A DNA stretch of 64,000 nucleotides. It comes from Typha latifolia (lineage: Eukaryota > Streptophyta > Magnoliopsida > Poales > Typhaceae). The notes under the pieces are model-generated. The model was not told the origin of the DNA and did not search any database. It saw only the letters and a list, made by a program, of their open reading frames with translations. A program made the position numbers and the translations under genes. The DNA lies in contig CM034111.1 in assembly GCA_019914945.1 (NCBI GenBank), positions 5,580,001-5,644,000 on the forward strand, read 5' to 3'. Below are positions 44,300 to 56,301 of the stretch, piece after piece. Each line of letters begins with the position of its first letter. Positions within the stretch are counted from its first letter, which is position 1.

Positions 44300-46267
44300 A
44301 TGAGCTCTGGCGAAGCTGAAGGCGACGGTAAGAAGCCCCCAGCCCCAGCTGGGGGAGAAGACGTCCACCTCAGAAGAGCAACGGCATCCAAACCAGCCAA
44401 AGAAAAGGAAGAACAACTGCCCCCAGGAACCGAGCAAATGCACCCCAAGTCCTGGGCCTCTGTAGCAGCCAGCAACAGGCGGCCAAAGGACAATGTAGGG
44501 AGGATTCCGGCCGAAATACTTGCCAAACTCAAGCAGCAAACGACTGACTGTGTCATTGTCGACCCAGAGGTGCTGGCAAGGTGCAGGGAAAAGTGGAAGC
44601 GAACCCTCTTTGGGAGGTTCCTGGGTAGAGGACTCCCTCTAGAGAGACTCAAAAGCATTCTAGCGAGACTATGGCAAGGCATATCAGGATTCTCCGCCTC
44701 TGACATGGATAATGGATTCTATGCATTCCGGTTCGACAAGGACGAAGACATGGACTATGTGCTGACAAATGGCCCATGGACGATCACCGGGAAAGTTTTG
44801 AAACTGATTCCATGGCAGAACAATTTCAGACCATCCCTAGCAGCGTTCGCTACTGCTCCAACCTGGGTCCAATTCCATAACCTCCCTAAGGAATACTGGG
44901 AGTTGGAAGCCCTCATCCAGGTTGCAGCTTACTTTGGAAAACCTCTTGGAGTAGATGAAACAACCATGGACCACACCAGAAGCCATTTCGCTCGAGTATG
45001 CATAGAAATCGACCTCTCGCAGCCGTTGAAAACAGCAGTATGGCTTGGCCCAAAAGAGGACGAGCTGGAACAGACGATCATCTACGAGAGCATCCCAGCC
45101 ATCTGTTACCAGTGTGGAAGAATAGGTCACAAAGAAGAGCTGTGCAAGGAGCCTAGTAAGGAAGAGAAGCCACCAAAGGGGAAAGATCAGGCCCAAGCAG
45201 CCAATGAAGAGGTCAATAAGGATGAAGGTATCACTCCAGAAGAAACTGAAGCAGCAGAAGCTAGCTCAGTTTACGGTCCATGGCTAACGGTCCAAAGGAA
45301 GGCCAACAGAGGCCGCCAAGCAGAGCCACCAAGAGATAAGGAGGAGGCAGCGCATCCCGCCCAGGCTGCACCCAAACGGCACAACCAATCAAGATTCAAG
45401 GGAGATCACGGCGATGGCAAAAGGCAGTACAGTTGGCCACCTAGCCAGCATGCTCCGTCAACCCACCCAAAATACCACCAAGAGGTCAAGAGGAAAGTAC
45501 CTAACGGCAGCCCGCGAACAAACGGAAAGAGCACAGCCTGGCCGCATACCCGCACGCAGAGCAGCTCGCACCCCAAGGAAGGCGCGATACACCAAGGAGA
45601 AGACAAAGGTAAAGCCAAGGTAGGGAGAACAGGCGCCTCACGCCATGGAAGCTCACAAAGAGTGGCGCCCAAGCAAGCCTTCAAAGCCAGGAACGAGCTT
45701 GATATTGCACCAAGCACGGAAGCAACTATCGTGGAGGAATCTATACCTGACACGTGGAATGCCCAATTAATAGGAAGCGACAGCAAAGGAGAAGAAGCAG
45801 CAGGCTCACATGCAAACGAAGTGACTGCCCAAGCCAATAGAGTAGCCACCATAAATGGGATTGACATTCGCCTTGGCTCAGGCCATGCAGGGGCCGCTCG
45901 CTCCGCGTACGTCAAAACCATTAGGAGACAGACGCCTATGCCGAAGTCTACGTCCACTTACCCGCCAGAGATCTACCAAGATGGAATGGCGAGCTTTAGG
46001 ACCAAGCCAGAACCCTCCAAGGATCCCAGCTCTCAGGCGAGGCATGACGGTTTGGTGTTGACTGTCCGGCAAGCACTCCTACCAGCCCAGCAACATAATG
46101 GTGAATGCAGCATGGACGAGGATGAGACCAACATGCAACTGGCCCTGGTGGCCCCGTCCACGGCCACTCACACAAAAGCTGTTTCCATGGAAATGGAGGG
46201 CAACGCGGTCGAGCCTGCAGAAGGCATGGAAAGAGCACCTACCTCTAAGAGAGGTAGGTTGCACTAG
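44300..46267 (+). CDS. LINE ORF1 protein, intact
   Basis: This 655-residue open frame encodes the nucleic-acid-binding ORF1 protein of a plant L1 element. Residues about 75-250 match the DUF4283-type region (for example GFYAFRFDKDEDMDYVLTNG, WVQFHNLPKEYW, RSHFARVCIEIDL). A CCHC zinc knuckle lies at 269-282 (CYQCGRIGHKEELC, C-X2-C-X4-H-X4-C). The remainder is a long, low-complexity, charged Lys/Gln/Pro-rich tail. The start is the first ATG of the frame, 17 bases inside the insertion. A 28-bp gap separates it from ORF2, which is in another frame, so ORF2 would need reinitiation or similar. ORF1 proteins coat LINE RNA and act as chaperones in the family; expression here is unknown. Unlike ORF2 it has no disabling stop. 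Confidence 0.9.
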   Translation: MSSGEAEGDGKKPPAPAGGEDVHLRRATASKPAKEKEEQLPPGTEQMHPKSWASVAASNRRPKDNVGRIPAEILAKLKQQTTDCVIVDPEVLARCREKWKRTLFGRFLGRGLPLERLKSILARLWQGISGFSASDMDNGFYAFRFDKDEDMDYVLTNGPWTITGKVLKLIPWQNNFRPSLAAFATAPTWVQFHNLPKEYWELEALIQVAAYFGKPLGVDETTMDHTRSHFARVCIEIDLSQPLKTAVWLGPKEDELEQTIIYESIPAICYQCGRIGHKEELCKEPSKEEKPPKGKDQAQAANEEVNKDEGITPEETEAAEASSVYGPWLTVQRKANRGRQAEPPRDKEEAAHPAQAAPKRHNQSRFKGDHGDGKRQYSWPPSQHAPSTHPKYHQEVKRKVPNGSPRTNGKSTAWPHTRTQSSSHPKEGAIHQGEDKGKAKVGRTGASRHGSSQRVAPKQAFKARNELDIAPSTEATIVEESIPDTWNAQLIGSDSKGEEAAGSHANEVTAQANRVATINGIDIRLGSGHAGAARSAYVKTIRRQTPMPKSTSTYPPEIYQDGMASFRTKPEPSKDPSSQARHDGLVLTVRQALLPAQQHNGECSMDEDETNMQLALVAPSTATHTKAVSMEMEGNAVEPAEGMERAPTSKRGRLH

Positions 46268-46295
46268 GACCCCTCACACCTTCAATAGTTTACTT

Positions 46296-49200
46296 ATGAA
46301 TAAAGCCTTGATATGGAACTGTAGGGGCGCCATGAAAAAAGATGTTTTGGACAGATGTCGAGACCTCAACCGGGAGCACAGGATGGAAATTCTGGTACTA
46401 CTCGAAACCCATGTGGACTGGGCCAAGGCCGCCACGGTGGCTAAAGCGGTGGGGAGATGCTGGTCTTGGTTCTCCGTGCCTGCGGTTGGAAGCTCTGGTG
46501 GGATCATCGTAATGTGGAAGACCAAACTGGGGTGGGTAGATATCCTAGCAACCTCACGCTACGCTGCCCATCTAGTTTTCACATCCCAGATAGGCAACAC
46601 CGCGCTCATGTTGGTGGTTTATGCAAGCAACAACCTAAGAGAACAGCGATACCTATGGGAAGAGCTCCTCCAGCTTGCCGCCATAAACATCCCTTGGGTG
46701 GTGGCAGGTGACTTCAATGCCTACCTCAGCACCAATGAGAAGAAGAGTTGCGGAACGATCGAGCTCGGGCCAAAGGGGAAAGCTTTTGCGGACTTCATCG
46801 AAGCAGCCGGTTTATGCGACCTCGGCTTCGAAGGGCTGCCCTACACCTGGTGCAATAACCAGGCAGGGAGCCGGCGCATATGGGTGAGGCTAGACCGGGT
46901 GCTGGCAAATATCAGATGGCTAGGCCTGCACCCAATGGCCAGAGTCAGGCACCTCGATCGCTCAGCCTCCGACCATGCCCCACTGCTGCTGTCGACCCCG
47001 AGGACAAACCCTCCAAAAGCGTGTCCCTTCCGCTATGAATTGCTCTGGCTCGAATACAAGGAGAGTGAGCAAATAGTGAGGGAAGTGTGGGCTGGCGGAA
47101 GCCGAGGCAATCCCATGCACGCCTTCACACACAAGATCTGCCAACTCCAAGCAAAGATGAAACGCTGGAGCCGAATCGCAGTGGGTGACCTTGAAGCCAA
47201 GCTAGTTGATGTCTGCCAGGAGTTAGATGAGTCCGAGCGGCTGGATGCCGCCAGAAACCTCCCCGATGAAGGACTCGGCAGGCTCCGCAGCCTCTACAAC
47301 CTCAAATCTGCCCTCAGTAGGCAGATCAATATAAAATGGCTGTAGAGATCGAGACTCAAATGGGTGCAAGAAGGTGATCGGAACTCCAAATTCTTCCGCC
47401 TCATGGCAACGATCCGAAGACAGCGCAATAGGATCTCTGGCATCTTCCAAGACGACGGAAGGTGGGTCCAAACCAAAGAAGAAGTAGAGGAGACCTTCCA
47501 CGCCTTCTACAGCAAACTCTGGGGCCCGGTACGCAATAACAAAACACAACACCCCAGCTGGCCACCCCTGCCTAGGATATCGCCAGAAGAAGCTGAGAAA
47601 CTCATCAGCACCGTCTCAGTGGCAGAAATCAAAAAGGCCTTGTGGAACCTCCCCCGAGGCAAAGCACCAGGTCCAGACGAGCTGCAGGTGGAAGTATACA
47701 TCAAATTCTGGGATTCCATGGGCAGCGGCCTTTGTGAAGCCATAAGTCACTTCTTCCGCCAGGCCTTCATGCCCAACCACTGGGGCAGAACCCTAGTGAC
47801 CTTGATACCGAAAACTGATAGCCCTACAAGGGTAAAAGACTTCCGTCCAATCTCGTTGTGCAATGTCAGCTACAAGATCATATCTAAAATCTTAGTGGAA
47901 CGCATGAAAGCCCTCCTTCCTAGGCTTGTCGGGCCGGAGCAAGCGGCATTCATTGCCGGTTGAAGCATCTCAGACAACACTCTCGCAGCCCAGGAAATAG
48001 CACACTCGATGCACCACAACAGAAGAGAGTCGCCGTTGCTGATGCTCAAGCTCGACATGGAGAAAGCCTTCGACCGCATCAGCTGGGCTGCGGTGCAACA
48101 GACGCTATCAAGAATGGGATTCCCTGAGCAATGGTGCAATTGGATCATGGCATGCGTTACCTCACCGAGGTTCTCTTTCCAGATCAACGGAACGCAGACA
48201 AAGTGGCTGCTGCCACACCGCGGCCTTCGGCAGGGCGACCCACTATCGCCATACCTCTTCATTTTGGTCTCCCAAAATCTGACGAGCCTACTCAACAAAA
48301 AGACAGCATCTGGCCAGCTTTCCGGGTTCAGAATGGGTGACGTCCAGCTAACCCATATGCTATATGCGGACGATCTACTGGTCACAGCCCAAGCTACGCC
48401 CCTCACCGGGTCGGCGATCCTCGACTGCCTAGAGGAGTACTCCCGGCTGACAAACCAGAAGGTCAACCTCGAAAAATCAGAGCTCTTCCTGCCACAATGG
48501 ATCAAACCTGAAGAGAAGGAAGCAATTTGCAACTCCCTTGGATTAAGACCAGCCTGCATGCCTTTCACCTACCTTGGTGTCCAAATCTCAAGCCAACGCA
48601 TCAAGGTGAAGGAGCATAGCCACTTAGTCGATCGAGTTGCAAAGAAGCTAGCGGGCTGGAAAAGGGGAGTCCTCTCGATGGCCGGCAGGCTCGCGCTCAT
48701 CAACGCCACTATGCTGGCGATCCCCACGTACTGGAATGGGCGCAGCACATGGCTGCCGGACTCAGTCCTAGAAGCCATTACCAAGAATGCCCGAGCTTTC
48801 CTATGGGAAAACGGCAGCAGACGCGGCATGCACCTCATCGGCTGGATACAAGCAACGAGCCCTAAGGAAGAAGGCGGCCTGGCCATAAGAAAGCTCAAGT
48901 TGGCACGTACGGCACTCGCCGGGAAGCTGCTCTTCCAAGTGCTGAATCAGGCAGATAAGCCATGGGTTCGCATCCTAACGACAAAATATGGTGTGCTAAA
49001 CCCATGGGATCCGAGCACGCCACCCAAGGCCTCCTGGGTATGGCGAGCCCTAACCGGGACTGCCATATCCATGCGAGAAGATTGCCGCAAGTTGGTGGGC
49101 AATGGCCGATCAACGCGGGCTGCAATAGACCCATGGGTCTCACCGATACCATGGACCCGGCAACCGCGCTGCATGCACCCCTGTCTGTTGGGCGAGAAGC

Positions 49201-50367
49201 TGATGGTGAGCGACCTGACCCCGGGGAAAGGCTGGCCAAGTGCAAGACTACTGACCGATGTCGGGTCGGACCTAGCCTTCGAAATCACCATGACCTTAAA
49301 TATGATGACCACGAGCCCAGATAGATGGATCTGGTGGCCCCACCGGGAAGGCGAGCCACGAGCAAAGTCCATCTACACCTACCTTCAACCCAGCTGCCAG
49401 CCTAGATGGAAAGGTTGGCAAGTGTTATGGCAGCTCCCGTTGGCGCCGCGGGTTCATATGTTTGCATGGAAACTCTACTGGGGCAAATTGCCCACCCGGG
49501 CCTACCTACATGGGCTTCGAATCGGGCCTGACGAGAATTGTGCCTTGTGTGGCATCCATCCGGAAACGATAGACCACTTATTCTTCTCATGCAGATATGT
49601 GCTGGAGGTGTGGGCCTAGCTAGCACATGAACATGATTGGACATCAACTGACGGGTGCCACGTAGGACCAAACTGGCTTTGCCAGGAATGGGATAGCGAC
49701 GACGCAAAGGACACTGCATGCAAGGCCCTCATCACAGCAACCCTTTGGACGGTGTGGAAACAACGGAATGCTCGGGTATTCCGAGGAGAAAATGACCAGG
49801 CGAAAACGGTAGTGCGCAAAGCGGTGCAACTCGCTCGGGACTACGCCAAACCAACCCGGCCAATGCTCAAGCCTACTAGACCAAGGAAAGAATGCAGGAT
49901 GGTTGGCCCCACCCCCCGCTGGATCAAAGTGAACGTGGATGGCGCCTACTCACCGGGCGACTATCAAGCGGGAGCTGGAGCCGTGCTCAGGTCAGCAGAT
50001 GGCGCACTCATGCAGGTAGCTTGGGAGCCCACGCCGGGAAACTCGGCATTACTAGCCGAGGGCAGGGCCCTATGGCTCGGGCTAACCCTGGCTAAGGGGC
50101 AAAGACCGGTGGAGGTAGAATCAGATTCACTAGAGCTGGTGCGGATCATGAAGGCAGAGCTCGGTTGCTGAGTGCAAATCCTTACTCAGCTCTTACCCAA
50201 ACTATCGACTCATTCATGTATACAGAGAAGCCAACCGTGCTGCCGACTGGGCGGCCAAACGGGGTAAGACTGCGTCTCAGGCCGTCTTGTTAAGGCCGAA
50301 TGATCACATTCCCCCCGAATTTTGTAACTGCCTAAATTTTGACGCCTTAACCCCACACGGGAGTTAA
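46296..50367 (+). pseudogene. LINE ORF2 polyprotein with four premature stops
   Basis: From ATG 46,296 (LIWNCRGAMKK follows) the frame encodes endonuclease motifs ILVLLETHVD, VVAGDFNAYLS, RLDRVLAN and SDHAPLLL. The RT motifs are RGKAPGPDELQ, TLIPKTD, KDFRPISLCNVSYKIISKIL, LKLDMEKAFDRISW, GLRQGDPLSPYLFIL and MLYADDLLVTA. A zinc-finger end (CALCGIHPETIDHLFFSC) follows, and then RNase H (VNVDGAYSPG, LLAEGRALWLG, EVESDSLELV). Stops are TAG 47,343, TGA 47,961, TAG 49,617 and TGA 50,169, all in one frame. A one-base shift between about 50,170 and 50,215 moves the tail YREANRAADWAAK to another frame, ending at TAA 50,365. It would nick DNA and copy LINE RNA at the target; it is dead as it stands. 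Confidence 0.9.
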
Positions 50368-50392
50368 GCCAGCTAAATATAGCTCATATTTC

Positions 50393-50408
50393 AAAAAAAA
50401 AAAAAAAA
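50393..50408 (+). other. LINE poly-A tail
   Basis: Sixteen A in a row at the 3' end of the element, directly followed by the second target duplication. This is the expected mark of target-primed reverse transcription. Confidence 0.9.
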
Positions 50409-50422
50409 GTTACGTAAAAGAA

Positions 50423-51200
50423 CAAAGCCCAATGGAAACTATGTAAATTTTATTAGAATATTGAATTTATCCCAGATTTGAAGAGTATACTAAACAATAG
50501 AGGCGAAGGACTTCTATCCCATCTATTAACAAAACATTGGTGCAAAGCTTAATAAAATGACTCATCATTTTCTTCGTCGCCTTCATGTCTATAAATAGTT
50601 GCCTTCACTTTTCCATTAAGTTGATTTTGGTCATTTAGGCATAGAGTTTTTTTTTCTCAGCTTGACCTCATCCATAAATATTATCTAATAAGATGCTAAC
50701 CATTCACCTTAGGGCAAGATTAGATTCCACACCCATATATTTGCAAGAAATGTACCTTCACTCTGTATTTTTAATATAACAATACAGCATATCAATCAAA
50801 ATATTTTATGCATTGGAAACTAACATCAAAACAGTTTAACACAAGTCAACAATACAAGATGCTATCAAACTATCAAATTTATTCTAGTGAGGTTATTAAC
50901 ATTCTATGTCAGTATGTTGCAATGCAGAATTCATAAAACATGTTCCTAACATTCTATGCAATCAGCCAACTTCAAGAAGGAAAAAAACCAGTTGTCTTCC
51001 TCAACTCAATGAAGGAAAAAAATCAGTTGTAATTAACAGAGCCAACATTAAGCCTTCTTTACAAAATGAGACAACATCCATCCTCGTCGTCTGGCATATA
51101 ATGAAAATTCTGGCCACGACCAACTAGAAGATATCTCTATTAAATGTAATCCAAGAAGGGTGGGGAGAGCACATTGTGATCCTCATGAACATAATCTTCA
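50423..51200. other. Intergenic DNA between LINE and gypsy relic
   Basis: AT-rich with no gene. A direct similarity (CAACTTCAAGAAGGAAAAAA near 50,967 and CAACTCAATGAAGGAAAAAA near 51,001) is present. The right part may be the leader or 5' LTR of the gypsy relic, but no LTR match was found. Confidence 0.4.
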
Positions 51201-51201
51201 T

Positions 51202-51534
51202 ACGAAGGTAGATCTCTCATTTTTAATGGTCAATTACATGTCAAAGATTTTGTTGACTAGATTCCTGAGGCGGAGTGCTTTTTTGATTACATAGAGATCA
51301 AGGAGGAAAAGAAAGTCAAATTAGTGGCATGCAAGCTAAAGGGAGGAGCTTCCATATGGCGAGATCAACTACAAATGACTCATGTTCGACCAAACAAATC
51401 ACCACTTAAATATTGGACTCGAGTGAAGCAATTGTTGTATGCCTATTTCATTCCTGCCGACTATGATCAATTGCATTTTCAACAATATCAAAATTATTGA
51501 CAAGGAAACCATTCCATCGACTCTCTAAATAGAA
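51202..51534 (+). pseudogene. Gypsy gag fragment
   Basis: One frame reads GQLHVKDFVDWIPEAECFFD, then KVKLVACKLKGGASIWRDQL, LKYWTRVKQLLYAYFIPADY and DQLHFQQYQNY before a stop. This is the retrotransposon gag domain. It is interrupted about 10 residues after the stop by non-coding repeat DNA. Confidence 0.85.
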
Positions 51535-52384
51535 TACCAATAGGGTCGGGGCGAGTTGTGTCAAGTTTAAGCCAACACAAACATGAACATAATACATCTA
51601 TCAAACAGGTTGGGATATCAATCATGAACATGACCCACTTATTAAATGAATTACATTGGTCATGAACATGTTATCAAGTTGCATATGTTATATGAATTTA
51701 TATAAGTTATTCGAATTATAACTGGGTTCATTCATGTTAAAAATAGATTTATTCGGGTTATAAACAGTTGTATTCACGCTATAAATGAGTTATAAATGGG
51801 TTATTTGGGTTACAATCAAGTTAACATATCATTAAATAGAATATCAGATCATAAACGAGTTATAAATGGTTATAATCGAGCTATTGTATCATAAACAGAT
51901 TATCAGATCAAAGATTCATTGGTAGGTCATAAACAAATAATTTAAATGGGTTGAGGTACTAAACATGGACATGACTCGTTTATGATTGGGTTAGGTAGGC
52001 CAATCTGTTTATAACCCAACCCAATTATATTAAACCAAACATGTTTAAAGCCTTCAAGTTTGTGTTTATTTGTCTCAAATTATTGCCTTGGGTCAAAAGT
52101 TGTCACCCTTAATTTTCAGAATTGGATTTGTCTAAGCAAGGATTCTCTTTTATTCAGCACAGCCATAGAGTTTCACTCGAGTTTTTATGAAGAACTCCAT
52201 AAAACTTGCACTAGTGTCCAAAAAACATAGTGCATGATGTGTACTAATGTCTGAAATCATATTAAATCTCACGAAATTTGTCAACATCATAGGGCAGAAC
52301 ATACCAGGACTTCTTAACCCCATATCATATATGTGAAGATATTTCTATAAATTTTAGTTTAAAGGAAATCTATTATTTTTGTAA

Positions 52385-53340
52385 TTGTAGATTGTGTCTC
52401 TAAGTATGGTCACTTTAATCCCATTACTCATCCACATACAGCTCAATCCGTGGCTCAAGTCTTTTTTGTGAAATCTTTAAGTTACATGGTATGCTTTGCA
52501 CAATAGTTAGTAATGGAGATCTCACTTTTACTACTAAAGAGTTTGATTATTTCAGTTATGCATATCCTCCTAAGATGGATGGACAGACATAGGTGGTCAA
52601 TCGTACCCTAGCAATGTGTCTTTATTGTTTTACTAGCTCAAAACCCGAGTAGGTCACTTGGTTTCCATGGGTAGTGTATTGTTATAAAACTAGCTATCAT
52701 ACAGCCACAAAAAGGACACCTTTCAAAGTTGTATATGGAAGAAAGACTCCAATATACTTTCCTATGAGCATGGGACTTACTCATGTGGTTTCGATAGACC
52801 ACCTTTAAAATAATGAGATCAACCTTTACAGGATGTTTGTGAATTATCAGTAGCTCAAGAACGCATAAAATGGTGTATGACAACATCAAGAACAACAATT
52901 TGAAATTGGTGGTTACGTTTAATTGTGATGTAAATTTTATCACTAATCTTCGCCAGAATTTTGTTGTAATTTGAAATTATCCCCCCATACTTTGGTACGT
53001 ATAAAGTGCTAGCCACAGATTGGTAAAGTGGCATATCATTTGGAACCAACATCAAAGTCCAAAATTCATCTTATTTTTCATGTATCCTCTCAATTAAAGA
53101 AATAAAATTAATATAATACAGATCCATGAATTGCCTGCTTTGCACTCAACCACCAATAAACTTCATCCTCTCCCACAAGCCATTTTAGATTGTAAACTTT
53201 GACATGGACAGCAACCGCTCCATTGGAAAGGACTATTCCCAGCTGATGCAACATGGGAAGAAGCAAAAAAACTAGAGCACATTTTCAGATTTGGACCCTT
53301 GAGGACAAGGGCTTTTGCTATGGGGAAAGGAATGTTACAT
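52385..53340 (+). pseudogene. Gypsy integrase and C-terminal fragment
   Basis: Integrase core words are readable in several frames: DCVSKYGHFNPITHPHTAQS, AQVFFVKSL, then in other frames words around PKMDGQT, and FKVVYGRKTP. Later HELPALHSTTNKLHPLPQ and LHWKGLFPADATWEEAKKLE give the chromodomain-like C-terminal end (W..P..ATWEE). Many frameshifts. It is not the same lineage copy as the 19-23 kb gypsy, since the shared motifs differ in wording. Confidence 0.75.
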
Positions 53341-53530
53341 TCACTATGACTTTCTTAACTTCCTTATTTTCAAATTACCTTATGTCCTCTTTCTTAAATA
53401 GGTCCCTTATAATCTGTTATATATAAGACATCTATAATGAATGAGGAATCAGGTAGAAATCCCTAAAAGTATCTCATAGGAGATTAGGGTCCCTCCAAAA
53501 GAGAATTTATTTTGTTGCAATTCATCATAG
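53333..53530 (+). repeat. Probable 3' LTR start of gypsy relic
   Basis: TGTTACATTC follows a purine tract, and a TATA-like TTATATATAAG lies at 53,419. This fits U3 of an LTR. The far end could not be fixed and no second LTR copy was identified. Confidence 0.4.
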
Positions 53531-56301
53531 ATTTCCCTCACAATTTCAACCTATCCTCCTCCTCCACTTTAACCCATCAACCTATAACTCGATCTATTAC
53601 CAAGGGTACCAACAGTATCCATATACTGATTTCTCAAATCATGTCACCAAAATTGTTCCTTGAATCCATGGTTTTCAATAATTTTGATCTCCTTTGTAGT
53701 TCCTCCTATGTTAACCTTTTACTCATCAGTATAATTATCTTATGCCATGACCTTCATCATGTAATTTTTCTTGTGGTCCCATTCTGGTTGCTACCACTCA
53801 TGTCAATATCTGACTATATTTCATTGATCCATAACCTTTGGTACTGTTCACCTCAATATTTCCCTTCTTTTTCATCCCCAATTTACTAATCTTGTCCATG
53901 AACTAAGGTTTGTTGATTAGACTCTTCTGTATTATGCCAATATTGGTGGATTATTTGTACCATCATAGGGCATGTTTGCGATCTACCCCATAGCACAATG
54001 TGATTTAAGTATTTAACCGATCACTAATTTCTAGAGTATTTTCCCTCATCATATTATAACGAAATAATAGTCTTCAAATGATCACAAAATTCGTATTTGA
54101 TGCTGAAACGAAAAATCTGAAGCTTATTAAAATAAAATAGTCGAATATAAATCGTAAGAATAAATTGTTATAATTGTTACAAATGTCGATCAAATAGTAT
54201 CGTCGAAAGCTATCTGAACGTATCGTCAGCTCTACTGTTCTCGACATGGCAGAAAAGTCAATCACCTGTATCTTGTTGCATATATGTATGAAATTCAAAT
54301 CACAGTGGTCAGAACTTGGAAAGATCTTTTCAAGATCAACCTAATGGCTAATGGTATCTCCACATGCTTACCATCACTGTAGGGAAATGGTAAAATCCAT
54401 CAAATGTCCAATATGACATCAAAGGCCGAGGCTTTCTTACTTGGATAGCATGACAGATTATGTTTATCCCATACATTGCAGTATAAAACCATAATTATAT
54501 GTTCCCTCCCTAGTTAGCCAATTTAATCAGAGTAGGTTCCTTTAGGGAACATGATTAGGTTGAGTCTAGCCTTAGCATAAGGGAATAGGAAACCTTTCAT
54601 AACCAGATCTCCATTTCTCAGTAAGGGTTCATAATCTAAACATTACTTGATAATTACTATATCCAATGTTCTCTTAGAATATGGGAGATTAACTTTCTTT
54701 CCTTTCAAGAACAATCAACAAGCATAGCAAAGATGGTAGTCCTTTTTGTTCTTTCTATTATTTGTGCTTGAAAGATGCAATAAACTTTCTACATTAAAGG
54801 CCACCATCCTTTTCTTTCATCTAGGTTTTTTTTATATGTACAGCAACTTTTGGAGCGTCTCTCTTTACATCTATGAGCCAAACTTTTCTAAACAAGGTAA
54901 ATAACTCTACTCACTAACTAGCCTTGTAGTTTTATACTTTCATGGTACAGGTAGCATATGCCTGATTCCCCTCACTCCATAACAGGGTAATAGCGTTAAA
55001 CAAATGAAATTCTTAGATGTAACTGCTAGAAACCAGCAAATTCTAGATGGTAAAGGATTTTCATTTGTACATAGTTGTTTAGAACAATGAGCCAATTAAT
55101 TAACAGATAACTCATCTACTATGTAATTCAGTAGCACTAAACAAAGCATACATTGAATGGAGCTTAACTTGTTAACTGATAAGTTGATCACAACAAAAGA
55201 AAAATACCTTGTTAACTGACAACAACACTTATGTATAGATACTAGGATAGCTATTGTCATTCTGTATAACGTACATACTTTTTTTTGAAATGAGATGAGT
55301 GAAAATCAATAGTTAGATTCATCAGACTACTTATTCAATTTATAGGACTATATAATCATGCATTTGAAAAACAAAAGAGACTAGTATTTCAAGATTTGTG
55401 CAGACTAAAATTCTTGGGCATACACAATTTATTAATGGTTACCTTAACTACATCTTAGATATGACAATTACTACTCAAATACCAAGTAAAGGTTGCTTCC
55501 ACAGAGTACATAATTCAAGTCAATAATGTCTACAATATCTCAAAGCAAAAGTTTTGTAATATATTCTGACCAAAGGAGGAATCATTAATAATAATGGGTA
55601 TGTGAGAATCTGAGAATTGATGAAAGGAATGGAGTACTGAATGCGAGTAACCAAAGGAAGAAAGAGGGATGGTACCTAGTTGATCATGCATCCTCCATTG
55701 TGGGTTAAAAGAACACTGTCTAGTGTCGACTACTTCCAATAGGTAAATTATAAGAGTGAAATGAACAAATGGATAGAATTCTTATAGGAAATTTTAGTTA
55801 TTTCACAGAACTCACCAAACTCTGAGCATGAAAGTTTTCAGTAGGAACAAGATCTGATATCAGGTAGTTTGAGGATGAAGTCTAATAACAAATATTCCCC
55901 TTACTGTAAGACCGTAAGAATGCACATGTACTTCCTATTTGAAAAAAGAAAACAAGGTCCTCCAAATCCATTGATTACGGCAGGCAAATGAGTCTTAGTT
56001 TTATAAAAACTAAAATAGAAATTTCACATAAATGAATTGACATAACTTTTACAAAAGATTCATCCAACGCAAATTGCTGAATGAGTAAAACATAAAGACC
56101 GTTAGACCTACCATCAATCAAAGTATCAGACTATTGATCAATTTCTGAGTTTTTCTTACATCAACCAAAAAGGGCTAAAGAGTTCATTAAAATGTGAAAA
56201 ATGAAAGAACTTAGCTGGAATGAACTTATATATAAGTTATTTATCTTGAATTTAGATAACATCTACTTATTAGATAAAATGAACCTAATATAGAATGCAA
56301 C
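53531..56301. other. Intergenic DNA, nothing recognised
   Basis: AT-rich with scattered short open stretches (53,512-53,889 plus, 54,074-54,298 minus, 55,530-55,739 minus) that show no family features. No tandem array, inverted element or RNA gene was identified by eye. Confidence 0.4.

Larger units (their letters stand above)
44283..50406 (+). mobile_element. L1-type LINE with target duplication and poly-A
   Basis: The element of about 6.1 kb is flanked by perfect 16-bp target duplications AAGTTACGTAAAAGAA (44,267-44,282 and 50,407-50,422). It ends in a run of 16 A from 50,393 that overlaps the second copy. ORF1 (44,300-46,267) is intact. ORF2 (from 46,296) carries endonuclease, RT, zinc-finger and RNase H domains but four in-frame stops. 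The layout is that of plant L1 elements that acquired an RNase H domain. Only 17 bases lie between the 5' duplication and the ORF1 start, so the 5' UTR is very short or has been lost at insertion. The element is more GC-rich than the surrounding DNA. Confidence 0.95.
51202..53340 (+). mobile_element. Collapsed Ty3/gypsy relic
   Basis: A gag piece (51,202-51,534) is followed by a non-coding insertion (about 51,541-52,111). Then come an integrase piece (52,385-52,915) and a C-terminal piece (to about 53,330), all on the plus strand. Protease, RT and RNase H are missing, so a large internal deletion has occurred. A purine tract (GGGGAAAGGAA) at 53,322-53,332 precedes TGTTACATTC, a likely 3' LTR start at 53,333. 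Confidence 0.75.

Noticed and set aside
44284..50149. Many minus-strand open frames of 60-232 residues across the LINE
   Set aside because: Shadows of the GC-rich LINE ORFs on the opposite strand; no recognised domains.
51541..52111. Possible hAT-like miniature element inside the gypsy gag fragment
   Set aside because: The ends TAGGGTCGGGG and, inverted, TAAGGGTGACAA are only weakly similar, and the flanks do not give an 8-bp duplication. Left as an unassigned insertion.
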